DNA of 64,000 bases, taken from Hyaloperonospora brassicae. Its lineage: Eukaryota > Oomycota > Peronosporomycetes > Peronosporales > Peronosporaceae. Position 1 is the stretch's first letter, and every line of letters starts with the position of its first letter. The position numbers and the translations under genes are program-made. The DNA lies in the NCBI GenBank assembly GCA_947650285.1, contig CANTFL010001353.1:124001-188000 (forward strand), given 5' to 3'. This document shows, piece by piece, positions 8,561-18,853 of this stretch. The notes beneath the pieces were generated by a model. That model searched no databases and was not told the DNA's origin. It saw only the letters and a list, made by a program, of their open reading frames with translations.

Positions 8561-8948
8561 TGTAACGGGGCAGCCCGTTACATGATATTGTCACTTAAGG
8601 AAAGTGACAATAAAGAATATAAGATGGATATTCTTTAAACAATATCACCAAAGTGGTGATATTGAAGGGTCGACCAAAGGGTCTGTTCATTGGTTGATAT
8701 CGTGATGATATCAACCCACCAATCGCCGCAAGACGCGCGCAATGAGTGGTGACGAGACGTCACCATACATGCAGTTATATTAGTATAATTGAATTAAGTC
8801 AAACGAAGAGACAGTAGTTTAAAGACTTAATTTATTAATATAACAGTTCTACTTTTACCCTACCTACGCTTCCTCGCTCGCCACGTGTACGTCCGTCGGG
8901 GCACCCAAATCCCTTGCGTTAAGTTACGCAAGGGTGTGCCCCGTTACA
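8561..8948 (+). repeat. 3' LTR of element A
   Basis: 388 bp, identical to 972-1359 except for C at 8902 in place of A at 1313. It ends CCCCGTTACA, directly before the right target duplication. Confidence 0.95.
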
Positions 8949-8953
8949 GGTGA
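8949..8953. repeat. Target-site duplication of element A, right copy (GGTGA)
   Basis: Exact copy of 967-971. Confidence 0.9.
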
Positions 8954-9388
8954 GAAGGGTTCTCGAGACAGCAATTATGTCAGAAGCAGTAGACTGCCGA
9001 ACCGTATCAAAGGGCACATATGTGCCAACGAGGCTCTCGGGACGCACAATCTTCGACGAAGGTTGGCTACAGCGATTTGTGAGTGTGGAGTGACGGGTCA
9101 CGATATTGACGTCATGATGTCGCTAGCCACTTCGTCGACGTGAGAAGGGAGCATTACAATATACAAATGCGTTTCGAAGCAGGCAAGGTAATGAAAGTAT
9201 GCCGACGCTGAGTACATTCGCAATGTCAACTACTGGTGGTCTTGTGTACACGCATATGGATAGGTTAATGACATTCATTTGACTACGAGGCCAACTCTCT
9301 CGGAAAAATCTCCAGGTCTAATGTATGTATGGTCAAACGCGTTCATTCTATTGAGAGACGAATAAACCACGAGAAGAGATGTCATGGA
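8954..9388. other. Unassigned DNA between elements A and B
   Basis: This continues the sequence interrupted by A and ends at the start of the Copia LTR. It holds only short open frames on both strands that I cannot assign. Confidence 0.5.
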
Positions 9389-9690
9389 TGTTGTTGAAGA
9401 TGCGCCTCGGCCAAAAATCGCTGCACTAAATGTACGGTCTGGTTAGTTATGTGTGCGCCTATCCCATGAGTAATCCCACTAGCGTGGATTACTCATGTGC
9501 GACTATCTGATGAGTAACGTGTATAGAGTAGATCACTCATGCGCGACTACACGATTAGTAATGCGCGATATAGCGATTAGAAACGTGTAGTTGAAGAAAA
9601 TAGTAGGCTTAGAGTAGCAACAAAAGGTTGTGAACAAAGGACCTAAATATATTCACTTTGCATTTTACCAGCTTTGACCAACTCCTTTAG
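9389..9690 (+). repeat. 5' LTR of element B, 3' end missing
   Basis: It starts TGTTGTTGAAGATGCGCCTC, as does the 3' LTR at 13748. It carries two hairpin units (9459 and 9503) where the 3' LTR has four. Similarity ends near 9690, before the last ~60 bp of the 3' LTR. Confidence 0.85.
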
Positions 9691-9752
9691 ATTTGAGCCC
9701 AAGCCCTGCAGACTCTGCCCAAGACCTCGACCACGCTTTCTCCGTGGACGCC

Positions 9753-10560
9753 ATGCCGATTAACACCGTCCGCATCAGCAAGTTCGCCGTAACAAACTTC
9801 CATACATGAAAGTTCAAGATGCAGGTGGTGCTGGAGGAGCGTGATCTGTGGGATGTCGTGAGTGGGGAGGTGAAGCTTGAGCACTGCGTGTCGACATTGG
9901 ACCAAGCAACGTTCAAGAGGAAGTCGCGCAAGGCACTGGAGATCATCTGTTTGCAATGGAGGACACGCAGTTGCCACTGGTGCGCTCGGCGGAGAATGCG
10001 TATGATGCATGGTCGCGTCTGGAGGGACACTACGAGAAGAAGAGCTTGGCAGTAAGCTCTTTCTTCGTCGCCGTTTCTTTACGACAATGATGGGAGAAGG
10101 TGATGACGTGCTAGAGCACATCAACAAGCTCAAGACCCTGGTGGAGCAACTCGACGCAGTTGGTGCTCCGGTTAGCGAAGACGACTTGGTCATCACTCTT
10201 TTGGCCAGTCTCAGCGAGTCCTATCAGTTCCTGATAATGGCGCTGGAGTCAACATCCGACTCGCTGACATGGGATTAAGTGACGTCTCGGCTGATGCATG
10301 AAGACCTGAAGCGCATGGAGCAAGGTGGCGGAGTCAATGGATCCGTGCATGGGCAAGCTCAAGCGTTCATGTCAAGAGACAAAAAGCGAAATGGACGACC
10401 ATGTAAGAAGACTGGTGCGTACCACAAGTGTGGGAAACAAGGAAATTTGATCGCGGAGTGCCCCTCGAGGATCCAAGAAGACGCGGAACGACATCGATTC
10501 CAGAGTGAGAACGTGGCGCAAGATGAAGATCTTGGCGACTATCTGTTTTCGGTTGGTGGT
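9753..10560 (+). pseudogene. gag: gag of element B (Copia type), broken
   Basis: A Copia capsid protein beginning at ATG 9753. A stop TGA at 9807-9809 follows NFHT where these proteins normally have Trp. The frame then reads KFKMQVVLEERDLWDVVSGE, shifts near 9955 and continues through LFLRRRFFTTMMGEGDDV and LLASLSESYQFLIMALES, with a TAA at 10276. The zinc knuckle (about 10420-10465, HKCGKQGNLIAEC) has lost its first Cys (Tyr) and its His (Asn), so it could not bind zinc normally. Confidence 0.85.
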
Positions 10561-10940
10561 GAAGTCGCCAAGTCGAGTAACGAGTGGCTGGTCGACTCGG
10601 GTGCGACGCAGCACATGACGAGCTCCAAGAAGTTAATGAAGAGCTACAAGGTCTTCAATCCGGTCGATGTGCACTTGGCAGACAATGGTGTCTTCAAGCG
10701 ATCGGAAAAGGCGATATCGTGATGTTGATGAAGACGCCACGCGGTACCAAGAAAGGTGTGCTCACGGACGTGTGGCATATCCCGATGTTATCGCGTAATC
10801 TGTTCTCCGTGGGCAAATTCACCAAGGACGTCGGACCAGTAACCTTCAAAACCAACGGATGCTTCGCGGGGACAAAAGGTGTCAAGTGGAAGCTCGGTGC
10901 TCGCGAGGGAAAAGGGCTTTTAAACTCTGCATGACGCCAG
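10561..10940 (+). pseudogene. Protease region of element B
   Basis: WLVDSGATQHMTSS at about 10584-10625 is the Copia protease active site (DSGA). A frame change near 10690 leads to the second half (VLTDVWHIPMLSRNLFSVGK), which matches the usual lLsvgkl block. The frame shifts again near 10850 before the GAG-pre-integrase domain. Confidence 0.8.
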
Positions 10941-12156
10941 AAGCGTCTAACGGGACAAACGTGTCAAGTTCGAATGATTGTACAAGGGGTACCGGGTCGT
11001 ATCTCTGGCATCTTTGGCTTGGTCACATCGGCCACGGAGGACTTGACGCCATCGTCAAGAAAGGTTATGGAACCAGCATTGACTTGGCCTCGGTGAACAC
11101 ATGGAAGACATGCAGCGGGTGTGCACTCGGCAAGCAAACACGAGTGAGAGATATGTCGAAGTCTCCTGAACAAGCAAAGGAGTTGCTGGAGGTCATTAAC
11201 AGTGATGTGTGTGGACCCATGCAAACCAGTACCTACAGTAAAAACGTTTTTTTGTGACATTTATCGACCAATACTCACACTAGTGTATGGTATTTCTGCT
11301 CAAGAACAAGTCTGAAGTGGCGACCAAATTTGCAGAATTTGTCGCGTGGGCGGAAACCCAGACTGGCAAGCGCGTAAAGCTTCTTCGTTGTGACAATGGT
11401 GGAGAATACACCTTTGGTGCGATGTTTAAGCTGTGTGTGGACCGTGGCATTGTGCAGAATTTTACGCCGCCGTACACTCCTCAACTGAACGGTGTTGCCG
11501 AAAGGTATAATCGGACATTGGTGGAAAGCTCCCGCTGCATGATAAAACATGCTGGGCTAGCGAAATCGTATTGGGGAGAAGCAGTCAGGACTGCCGACTT
11601 TTTGCGCAATCGCTGCCCAACCCGTGCTACACGTCATGACAAGTGACCACATCAAGCTTGGACCGGAAAGAAACCTTTGCTGGCAAATTCGAAGGTGTTC
11701 GGGTGTCATGGGTATGTGCATGTTCCAAAGGAAAAATGTTCCAAGCTCGACGCTCGATCAATACACTGTCGGTTAATGGAATATGCAGATCACGAGAAAG
11801 TATATCGATTCGAAGAGATCAAGAGTGGTCGTGTGCTGGTCAGCCGCGACGCACATTTTACGGAAGACGTCTTCGACAGTGGAAGACGCGACTACGTTAA
11901 ATCCGAAGTAGTTCTAGAAGATGAAGAAGGTTCAACGGATGAAGACTCATCGTGTTCCAACAAAGAAGAAGAAGAATACGTGCATGATAATGACGTCGAA
12001 CCTGGAAGCAAGCGACATCAACGCACACGATCACTGGAAGAAGCGGTCGATAGTCTAAGGGCAAAACGACTAAGTCGGGATCAAGATTTGGTCGAGACAT
12101 CTGCGGTGGCTCAAGAACGTCCTGCTTTGAGGCTGCCTACGTCATGGATTCAGTGA
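10941..12156 (+). pseudogene. GAG-pre-integrase and integrase of element B
   Basis: The HHCC zinc region is at 10990-11160 (LWHLWLGHIGHGG, CSGCALGK). The integrase core follows: NSDVCGPM (first Asp), LLRCDNGGEYTF (second Asp) and NGVAERYNRTLVE (Glu). The frame breaks at 11255-11257 (stop) and near 11645. The C-terminal part (11677-12156) contains SKVFGCHGYVHVPKEK and an acidic Glu/Asp-rich stretch before the reverse transcriptase. The catalytic residues are present, but the chain is split. Confidence 0.85.
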
Positions 12157-12900
12157 CAGAATTGCCAACGACGTTCAAATCGGCGATGGAATCCAGTGAC
12201 GCAGTCAATTGGAAAGAAGCGTGCGACTTAGAAATGGAATCTCTTCGCAAAACCAAGACCTAAGACCTCGTACCACTACCAAAAGGCCGTAAAGCAATCA
12301 GTAATCGATGGGTCTTTCGAGTCAAGGAGAATTAGGCTGGGGAAGTCGAGCGATTCAAAGCCCGCTTGGTGGCCAAAAGTTTTTCTCAAAAGCGTGGTAT
12401 TGACTACGATGAGACTTTTGCGCCCGTGGACAAGTTCACGTCAATCAGGATCTTGATTAGCCTGGCAGCCAAGTATAGCTTGTCGGTACACCAAATGGAT
12501 GTCAAGACGGCGTTTCTCAATGGACTCCTGGACGAAGACATTTACATGGTGCAGCCGGACGGTCACGTCGATGAAAATCACCCGGACCTTGTTTGTCAGC
12601 TTAAGCGCTCCCTGTACGGTCTAAAGCAGTCACCACGGATGTGGAACCAACCCATCGACAAGTTTATGCTGGAACTGGACTTTAAAATATGTATAACGGA
12701 TCACTGCATCTATGTCAAGCGAGCCGATCGAGACATGATTTTTGTGGCACTTTACGTCGACGATTTGGTTCTCGCGATTAACAACGACGAGCTACTCAGA
12801 AAACAAAGAAGGCGCTGGGTGATCGTTTTGAAATGACGGAATTGGAAAAACCTCAAGTATTTTCTCGGTATGGAAATTGACCAAGATTTCACGGTCGGCA
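12150..12900 (+). pseudogene. Reverse transcriptase of element B
   Basis: Copia-type reverse transcriptase: RFKARLVAKSFSQKRGIDYD, then ETFAPVDKFTSIR, QMDVKTAFLNGLLDEDIYM, SLYGLKQSPRMW and the active-site YVDD near 12757-12768. Stops interrupt it at 12260 (TAA) and 12334 (TAG), and a frameshift lies near 12800. Confidence 0.88.
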
Positions 12901-13735
12901 CAATCTCGATTCGTCAGTCCAAATTCGCGAAGGACGTCCTCGAGAAATTTGGCATGGAACATAGCAATTCAGTTAAGTCTCCACAAGAACCCGGGATAAA
13001 GCTGACAAGGTCCATGTGCGAAAGGAGGATGCAAGCACGAAGACACGATGGCAAATGTTGTATATGGCAATGCTGTTGGATGCCTGATGTACCTCATGGT
13101 AGGAACTCGCCCGGATCTCGCAGCTGCAGTGGGAGTGATCAGCCAGATTGCAGCAGACCCTTGTCCGACACATTGGCAAGCACTCAAGCGCGTGTTCAGG
13201 TACGTCCAAGGCACACAAACCCATGGGATTGAATTTCAAGCCACAAGCAATAACAAGCTTCGTGGCTACTCAGATAAAGATTGGCTGGTGATGTGGAAAT
13301 TCGACGAAGCACGAGTGGATAAGCGTTCCTGATGAACAATGGGTGTATCAGCTGGAGAATCAAGAAACAGCGTACCGTGGCTCTGTCGTCTACGGAAGCC
13401 GAGTACATGGCGTTGACAGGAGTCACACAAGAGGCAGTATGGCTCAAGGTTTTTTTGTGTGAGATTGGTGAAATGAAGAACGACGAAGCAGTCAAGATCT
13501 ATAAAGATAACCAAGGTTCCATTGCGTTGGCCAAGAACCCCGAGTTCCATACATGAACGAAGCATATCGACATCCGGTATCACTTCGTGCTCGAGAAGGT
13601 TGCAGACGGCCAAATGTTGCTACAGTACTGCGATACAAAGAACATGAAAGCAGACCTCATGGTGAAGCCGATCCCCGCTGCTCAGTTCGAATATCTTCGA
13701 GGCATGCTAGGGATCAAGAAACCAACGTCTGCCGA
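12901..13735 (+). pseudogene. RNase H of element B
   Basis: The segment runs from the end of reverse transcriptase (MEIDQDFTVGTISIRQSKF) through YLMVGTRPDLAAAVGVISQ, GYSDKDW, SSTEAEYMAL and YKDNQGSIALAKNPEF to TKHIDIRYHFVLEKV, which is the standard Copia C-terminus. Frames change near 12985 and 13320, and a TGA at 13554 sits after NPEFHT where Arg is usual. Confidence 0.87.
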
Positions 13736-13747
13736 GTCGAGTTGGAG

Positions 13748-14163
13748 TGTTGTTGAAGATGCGCCTCGGCCAGAAATCGCTGCACTAAATGTACGGTCTG
13801 GTTCGATAAGTGTCCGCCTATCCCATGAGTAATCCACGCGAGTGGATTACTCATGAGTGACTATCTGATGAGTCATATGAATAGAGTAGATTACTCATGT
13901 GCGGCTATCCCATGAGTAATGCATAGAGGAGATTACTCATGTGCGACTATCTGATGAGTAGCGTGTATAGAGTAGATCACTCATGCGCGACTACACAATT
14001 AGTAATGCGCGATATAGCGATTAAAAACGTGTAGTTGAAGAAAAGAGTAGGCATAGAGTAGCAACAAAAGGTTGTGAACTAAGGACCTAAATATATTCAC
14101 TTTGCGTTATACCAGCTTTGATCAACTCTTATAATAAATTCACACAAACGCTATCGGCTAACA
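13748..14163 (+). repeat. 3' LTR of element B
   Basis: It starts TGTTGTTGAAGATG and most likely ends at CTAACA (14163), followed by TCTGGTGACGACAAC. The 3' boundary is inferred from the TG...CA rule, because the 5' LTR lacks this end. Confidence 0.75.
13818..13992 (+). repeat. Four hairpin units in the 3' LTR of element B
   Basis: Units begin CTATCCCATGAG or CTATCTGATGAG at 13818, 13861, 13905 and 13947. Each pairs ATGAGTAAT or ATGAGT with a following ATTACTCAT or ACTCAT. The 5' LTR has only two such units. Confidence 0.8.
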
Positions 14164-14287
14164 TCTGGTGACGACAACTCGTTCTGGAATCGTCCGTTGG
14201 TTTCTGCGAACCATTCGGGGTCCCAAAACCATCTCAAATACTTATTTACAGCATGGTATACGCGACCATAGTGGTTGGCACAAATGC
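14164..14287. other. Short spacer between the LTRs of B and C
   Basis: It begins TCTGGTGACGACAACTCG, which could be a primer-binding site and leader following a Copia LTR; that would mean a second, truncated B copy once lay here. No coding content is recognised. Confidence 0.35.
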
Positions 14288-14763
14288 TGTAGCGGAGCTA
14301 CACAGGTCCTTCAGTCAAAGGGAAACTTAGCGCTCAACCAGCAACTTTGATTTAAAGAACCCGACTCAAAAAGTCCAAAAGCTCAGAGAGCTTACAATCC
14401 CTGTTATACGGGGACCAAACGATTCAGAGAATCAACGCACAGAGTGCACAAGGAGTAGCTGCCTTAACAAAGCGTTGCTACCTCCTTAACTATCACAATA
14501 CGCCTCAGAGAGGCACGTGTCATCGGATCAAAATGGGAACTGAATTTTTTTCTTCTTATAACCTAAAAAACACCTTAGAACAACGTACTTAACCTACTCG
14601 CTTATTTCCTGTATAAATCTCTCAAAGATCTCGTACCAAATGGTTGACAGACATCAGTCTTCGACAATTGATACTGTGTTCTAGTATCACTTTAAAGGGG
14701 GCCCCATCCCTTGTGTGCACCACAACTATTGTCGACTACCAGTCGACGTATAATTCCGTTACA
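14288..14763 (-). repeat. 3' LTR of element C
   Basis: On the plus strand it starts TGTAGCGGAGCTACA, itself a palindrome, and ends CCGTTACA. It pairs with 21398-21878: the first ~380 bp match well (for example AGAGAGCTTAC, the AGGCACGTGTC region and GATCAAAATGGGAACTGAA), the rest weakly. The outer end at 14763 is inferred from the TGTAAC rule. Confidence 0.75.
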
Positions 14764-14872
14764 CCGTCTTCCACTAGACTAACGTTACAAAAAAATTCAA
14801 TCGAATTCTTTCCTCGACGAGGACGGTGTGTGTGCGCTTCAATCTTCACGGTTGGCAAAACACGAAACACCA

Positions 14873-16218
14873 TGGCATCGCCAACCCATGAGTTTTCGAC
14901 TCTTTCGTCTTACCTCGGCATCGATGTGGACGACGACTATGGTATCGATACCATTATCCATGGTGAATAGAGGATAATTTTCGACTCACCAGTACAAGAG
15001 GCCCCGCCTCACACTGCACCAAACCCAATTGCCGAGCGTGGCGGAGTCAACGCGCCATCGGCGCTCATCAAACACCCATCGTGGGCGATGCCATCATCAC
15101 CAATCCGCTTGATGATCAACAACAGTTGGCTATACAACGAGAGGAGAGCGCTCAGCGCCATATGCAGCTTGCTGCAACCCTTGAGTATCGTTGTGGCTAT
15201 CTGTTCACACCACTCAATGTGGAAGAGCGTATACGCCAAACGACAGGTCGTTCTTTGGCAATGTGGGCCATTGGCGCTAAGCCTACATCTTCTGATGACG
15301 TTTCGAGTCGACAGGCACTTCGTGGGAGGTACCTGCAACCCCACTTGACGGCTCAAAGTCATTACAAGTTGCGACTTGACATGCAAGCACGGGGTGCACC
15401 GGTTCCACCGATGAAGGGTATACCCGTCCTCTTATTTGCAGGCAAATATAAGGAGGAAGAAGACAACGCTTTTGTTCGCGGAGTACATCGGAAACGACAC
15501 GTCAGCAGCGTGTTAGCTCTCAGAGCAAGTGCCGATGTGGCAGAAGTTCGTCTAGAACGAAATCTTCGGTAAGATTAATCCAAGGTTAAGACCAGAGGCC
15601 AGTTTCGAATTCGCACACGCTATGCTCAGGCTGTGCAGGCCGATGTGGGTGTTGGTTAAGCGGTGCCCAACTAACCACCTGGTTCATCAACTATTGGTGA
15701 GAAGCGTTTTGCTCACAGGAAAATTCTTGCCGCGAGTTCAAAAAAATCAAAGGCGTATGGGCGATCCTACCGAAGGGGTGTCTCAAACTCCCACGAGTTC
15801 TCCGACTCCGGGTACACTCGCCACTTCACCAGATACTGGTATTGACCCTGACGATTACGTCGTTTCACGAGTCGCTTTACATGGAACTGGAGGTTCCCTA
15901 GCTCATCGAGCAGCGTCGGAGGTGGTCAGTATACCGAAGTAGGAGCATGAGAAAGTGCTTCTTGACCTGATTGATCTCTGTGAGACATTGAGATAGACTC
16001 AGAGTGTGCTCGACGCGACACAAACTCGCCTTCAGGCGGTGGAGGTAGGAAAAAATCGGGTGGAGGATCAGCTCGACATCCTGGTTCAGAATCAGCAGCA
16101 GGTAGCAATGCAACATGTCGCGTCGCAAGGGCCTCCAAGTTTACGTAGGACGGATCCCGACACGCAAGCAAGTCGACGTAGAACACAGGGTGTGTGTGCG
16201 ATTTGCGCGGAAAGCTGA
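14873..16218 (+). pseudogene. Antisense open frame of element C (second type, unknown function)
   Basis: It lies opposite gag-pol, in the same place as the antisense gene of A. The N-terminus is at ATG 14873 (MASPTHEFSTLSSYLGIDVD). After a stop and frame change, 15081-15572 gives a 163-residue protein-like stretch (DDQQQLAIQREESAQRHMQ, VEERIRQTTGRSLAMWAIGA). The end (15950-16218) is a likely coiled coil (LDATQTRLQAVEVGKNRVED, then Gln-rich). I see no sequence similarity to the A-type antisense protein, but the layout (variable acidic start, conserved middle, coiled-coil end) is the same. The middle block has a faint decayed match in F at about 37240-36960 (minus). Confidence 0.55.
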
Positions 16219-17480
16219 GCGAACATGCAAGTCCCTTCTTTGCGGCGACCGTAAATGGTCCAATGGAGCGCGGACGCAACTTTGTCTTGAAGACAGCAGA
16301 CAATCCATTTGCAGGCAGGTTTTCAGCATTAAGTAAAACTTGGACTCCGACCTCATATCGTTCAATAAAATCTCTGCCTTTGGCATCTGCTTGTTATTTC
16401 TGTCTGTCTTGGCTATCAGCCAGTGCGTCACGCACATGTCGTAAAACATTCTATCGCGTTGCGAGAAACTCGCTTACTTGTTTTTGAACAGTATCAGAGC
16501 TGATGTCAGCAAGACGATCGGCAACTCCTCCCCCACCAAGCCTTGAACCACGTAGTGTTAGCGCTAACGGAACGCGAGGGTGCGTAAGGCCATTCACATT
16601 GAACGGGGTAAAGCCTGTAGAGGCATGCACGGCGTTGTTCAACGCAAATGCAACGAGCAGGAGCATCGAACTACAACGCTTAGACGTTTCAGCACAAAAA
16701 CTGCGTGATATGTCACGTATGATGCGATTCACTCGTTCGGTTTGACCATCGGATTGCGGATGATCCGCTGTGAACATGTCCAATCGTGTGCCGAGCCCCT
16801 TAGAGATGGACTTCCAAACTTCCCATGAAGCGAGGGTCTCTATTAGGGATAATTGCCAACGGCAAAACCGTGCTGTCAAAACATTTAATAAATAGTCAGA
16901 GTCGCTGTACCCTCATCATCAATGGTATCCGGCACAGCCGCCAAGTGAGAGATCTTGCTCAAACGGCTAACAAATACCACAATATCCGCATTGCCATACG
17001 AATCCTTTGGTAAACTAAACAGGATATCCATACTGATGGAATTCCAATCCCCTTTGGGTACAGGAAAACAAGCTAACGACGCTGCCGTATTGGCTGTTGT
17101 GTGAGGGTTTTACTTGTTAACACGTTTACACGTACGCACATATGTGCTCACCCATTTATACGGTTTGGGCCACCGATAAAATTGGCTCACGGAGCTATAT
17201 GTCTTTTCTCAACCGAGATGACCGCTGACCGCAGTATCATGCGCCTCATAGAGGATGCGGTACTTCAATTCCTTATCATAAGGGACAACAATACGGGGAG
17301 TATCCCATATATCTGTGCTACAGCACAACAGGCCTTGATCGATGGAATATTGATGTAGCCTCGCACGCAAACGTGCCGACAATTTAATGTCTGAGTACTT
17401 AAACTCCTCGCTCCCCAGAGCACGTATCAAAGCTACACAATGTTCATCTTTGGCATATGCCGAATGAATGAGGTCTGTGA
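15926..17480 (-). pseudogene. Integrase of element C
   Basis: Read on the minus strand. The zinc-finger end of the previous segment gives YRILYEAHDTAVSGHLG. The core C-half (16879-16451) has GLGTRLDMFTADHPQSDGQT and ERVNRIIRDISRSF, then FALNNAVHASTGFTPFNVNG. The C-terminal module (16303-15926) has LRPRSIGPFTVAAKKG and HPVFYVDLLA, then a Pro-rich acidic tail. The middle of the core (about 17200-16880) is badly decayed. I do not see a clear chromodomain. Confidence 0.8.
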
Positions 17481-18840
17481 CCGATGATGACAGAGTCGTA
17501 ACATGATCAAGCTCATAGTCAGGTCTACGTGACAACGCATCAGCCAAAGCATTCTGATTGCCCGGCTTATACTTCACCTCTAAGTTGTATTTCTCAAAGC
17601 ATGAGATCCAACGAGCCATTCGCTGAGAGAGATGTGGCGACTGGGTCGTAGTGCGTAATGACGCATGATCTGTATAGGTCACAAAAGGCTTAGAGCTAAG
17701 CAGCTAAACTCTGAATTTGACTAAATCATTCTTTATTGCAAGTAGCTCTTTATCATCAACTGGAAAGTTCTTTTCAGCAGCTTTTAGCTGTCGGGACCCA
17801 AACTCATCGACGCCTTCCCGTCCATCAACATATGTTTGTGACAGAGCACTGTCTATGGCAAATTTAGATGCGTCACAGACGACACTAAAAGGTCTATCAG
17901 GTCCGGGCAAAGTTAAGATTGTTGCATCTAGGAGAATCTCCTTGACTGCTTGAAAAGTCTCATGCTCGGTGCTAGTCCAGCACCATTCTACATTTTTTAA
18001 GGATATTGAATAATGACCGAGCCATGTCTGCGTAATTCGCACTGTACTTGTGTAAGTAATTGACAAGGCCAAGCCACTTACGTAAGTCCTTTTGGTTCTT
18101 TGGAACCGGCCAATCAACTATAGCTTTTACCTTAGCGAGATCCGCTCTAAGGCCTCGCTTATCATAAAGCACCCTAAAAGGGAATCTGTTATGCATCAAA
18201 GATGCACTTAGACGCGTTAGCGTACAACTTTTTCGTGCGCATGCATTCGAAAACCGCTTTAAAATGGTCAATATGATTTTGCACATACGATCTACCGTTA
18301 ATAGCACTGCTACGGACAAAGATATCATCACAGTATGTCTATGCATAACCTCGGTGAGGTCTGAACAACTGCGTCACGAGACGATTAAATCTATCGGGGG
18401 CGTTCGATTACCCTTGAGGCATAAGTAGACACTCCTAGGGCATACCGCTCGAAGTGCTGGCCGCAGTCAGCGGAATAATGCTCTCTCGCATGAGTAATTG
18501 GTAATTACCATCGACTAGGTTGATCGCGCTGTATTTATACATCCCACCATATTGTTCTGAAGAACATCCTCCCTCGGGATATGTGTCTGAGCCGGGATGG
18601 TGGCAGCATGAAGCTTATTGTAAGCACGAACAATGCGCCAATTTCCATTAGGCTTTCTGTCGCAAAATGTTGGTGTGGAATGGGGATATTTGATCTTACG
18701 AACTATAATAGCCGCGTGATTAGCACGAAAGGAATCGTCAATGACGTCACACTGTTCCTTTGGTAAAGGCCACTGCCGTGTTAAGAAGTATTTAGTTCCG
18801 GGAATCAGGTCGATTTTATGACGAAGACCTCTATCGGATG
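17481..18840 (-). pseudogene. Reverse transcriptase and RNase H of element C
   Basis: The minus-strand reverse transcriptase starts near 18840 (Pro/Lys/Glu-rich lead-in), shows the NWRIVRAYNKLHAATIPAQT block near 18650, and continues to WPVPKNQKDLRKWLGLVNYL (about 18120-18060). The YxDD region near 18320 is damaged. RNase H follows at 18000-17480: FSVVCDASKFAIDSALSQ, KELLAIKNDLVKFRV, TYTDHASLRTTTQSPHLSQR and ADALSRRPDY. Several frame changes occur. Confidence 0.85.
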
Positions 18841-18853
18841 GTAAGACGGACGG

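Larger units (their letters stand above)
972..8948 (+). mobile_element. Element A: young Ty3/Gypsy chromovirus, about 8.0 kb
   Basis: A complete LTR retrotransposon. In order it has a 388-bp LTR, a primer-binding site, gag, protease, reverse transcriptase, RNase H, integrase, a chromodomain, a long antisense open frame, a polypurine tract and a 388-bp LTR. The two LTRs differ at one position only (A at 1313, C at 8902), and a perfect 5-bp duplication flanks the element, so insertion was recent. Despite its youth the coding frames carry several breaks: a TGA in gag, three single-base frame changes in the integrase region and one more before the chromodomain. They may be true lesions or consensus errors. 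The whole element is packed with short perfect inverted repeats. D and E in this window are older relatives. Confidence 0.95.
9389..14163 (+). mobile_element. Element B: decayed Ty1/Copia retrotransposon
   Basis: The domain order protease, integrase, reverse transcriptase, RNase H is the Copia order (integrase before reverse transcriptase). Two related LTRs bracket it (9389 and 13748 onward). The reading frame is split by stops and single-base shifts, and the 5' LTR stops matching the 3' LTR near 9690, so the end of the left LTR and the primer-binding site seem to be deleted. I found no target duplication. It would need another Copia copy to move. Confidence 0.9.

Noticed and set aside
8919..9101. 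Minus-strand frame crossing the right end of element A
   Set aside because: It begins at a GTG and includes LTR sequence; across the empty site the frame soon meets a stop, with no recognised domain.
9753..13735. A repeat-induced C-to-T mutation pattern suggested by TGA/TAG stops in Copia B and in the antisense gene of E
   Set aside because: Comparison with A shows that several E stops replace GAG or other codons, not CAG/CAA, so no consistent C-to-T bias can be claimed from this window.
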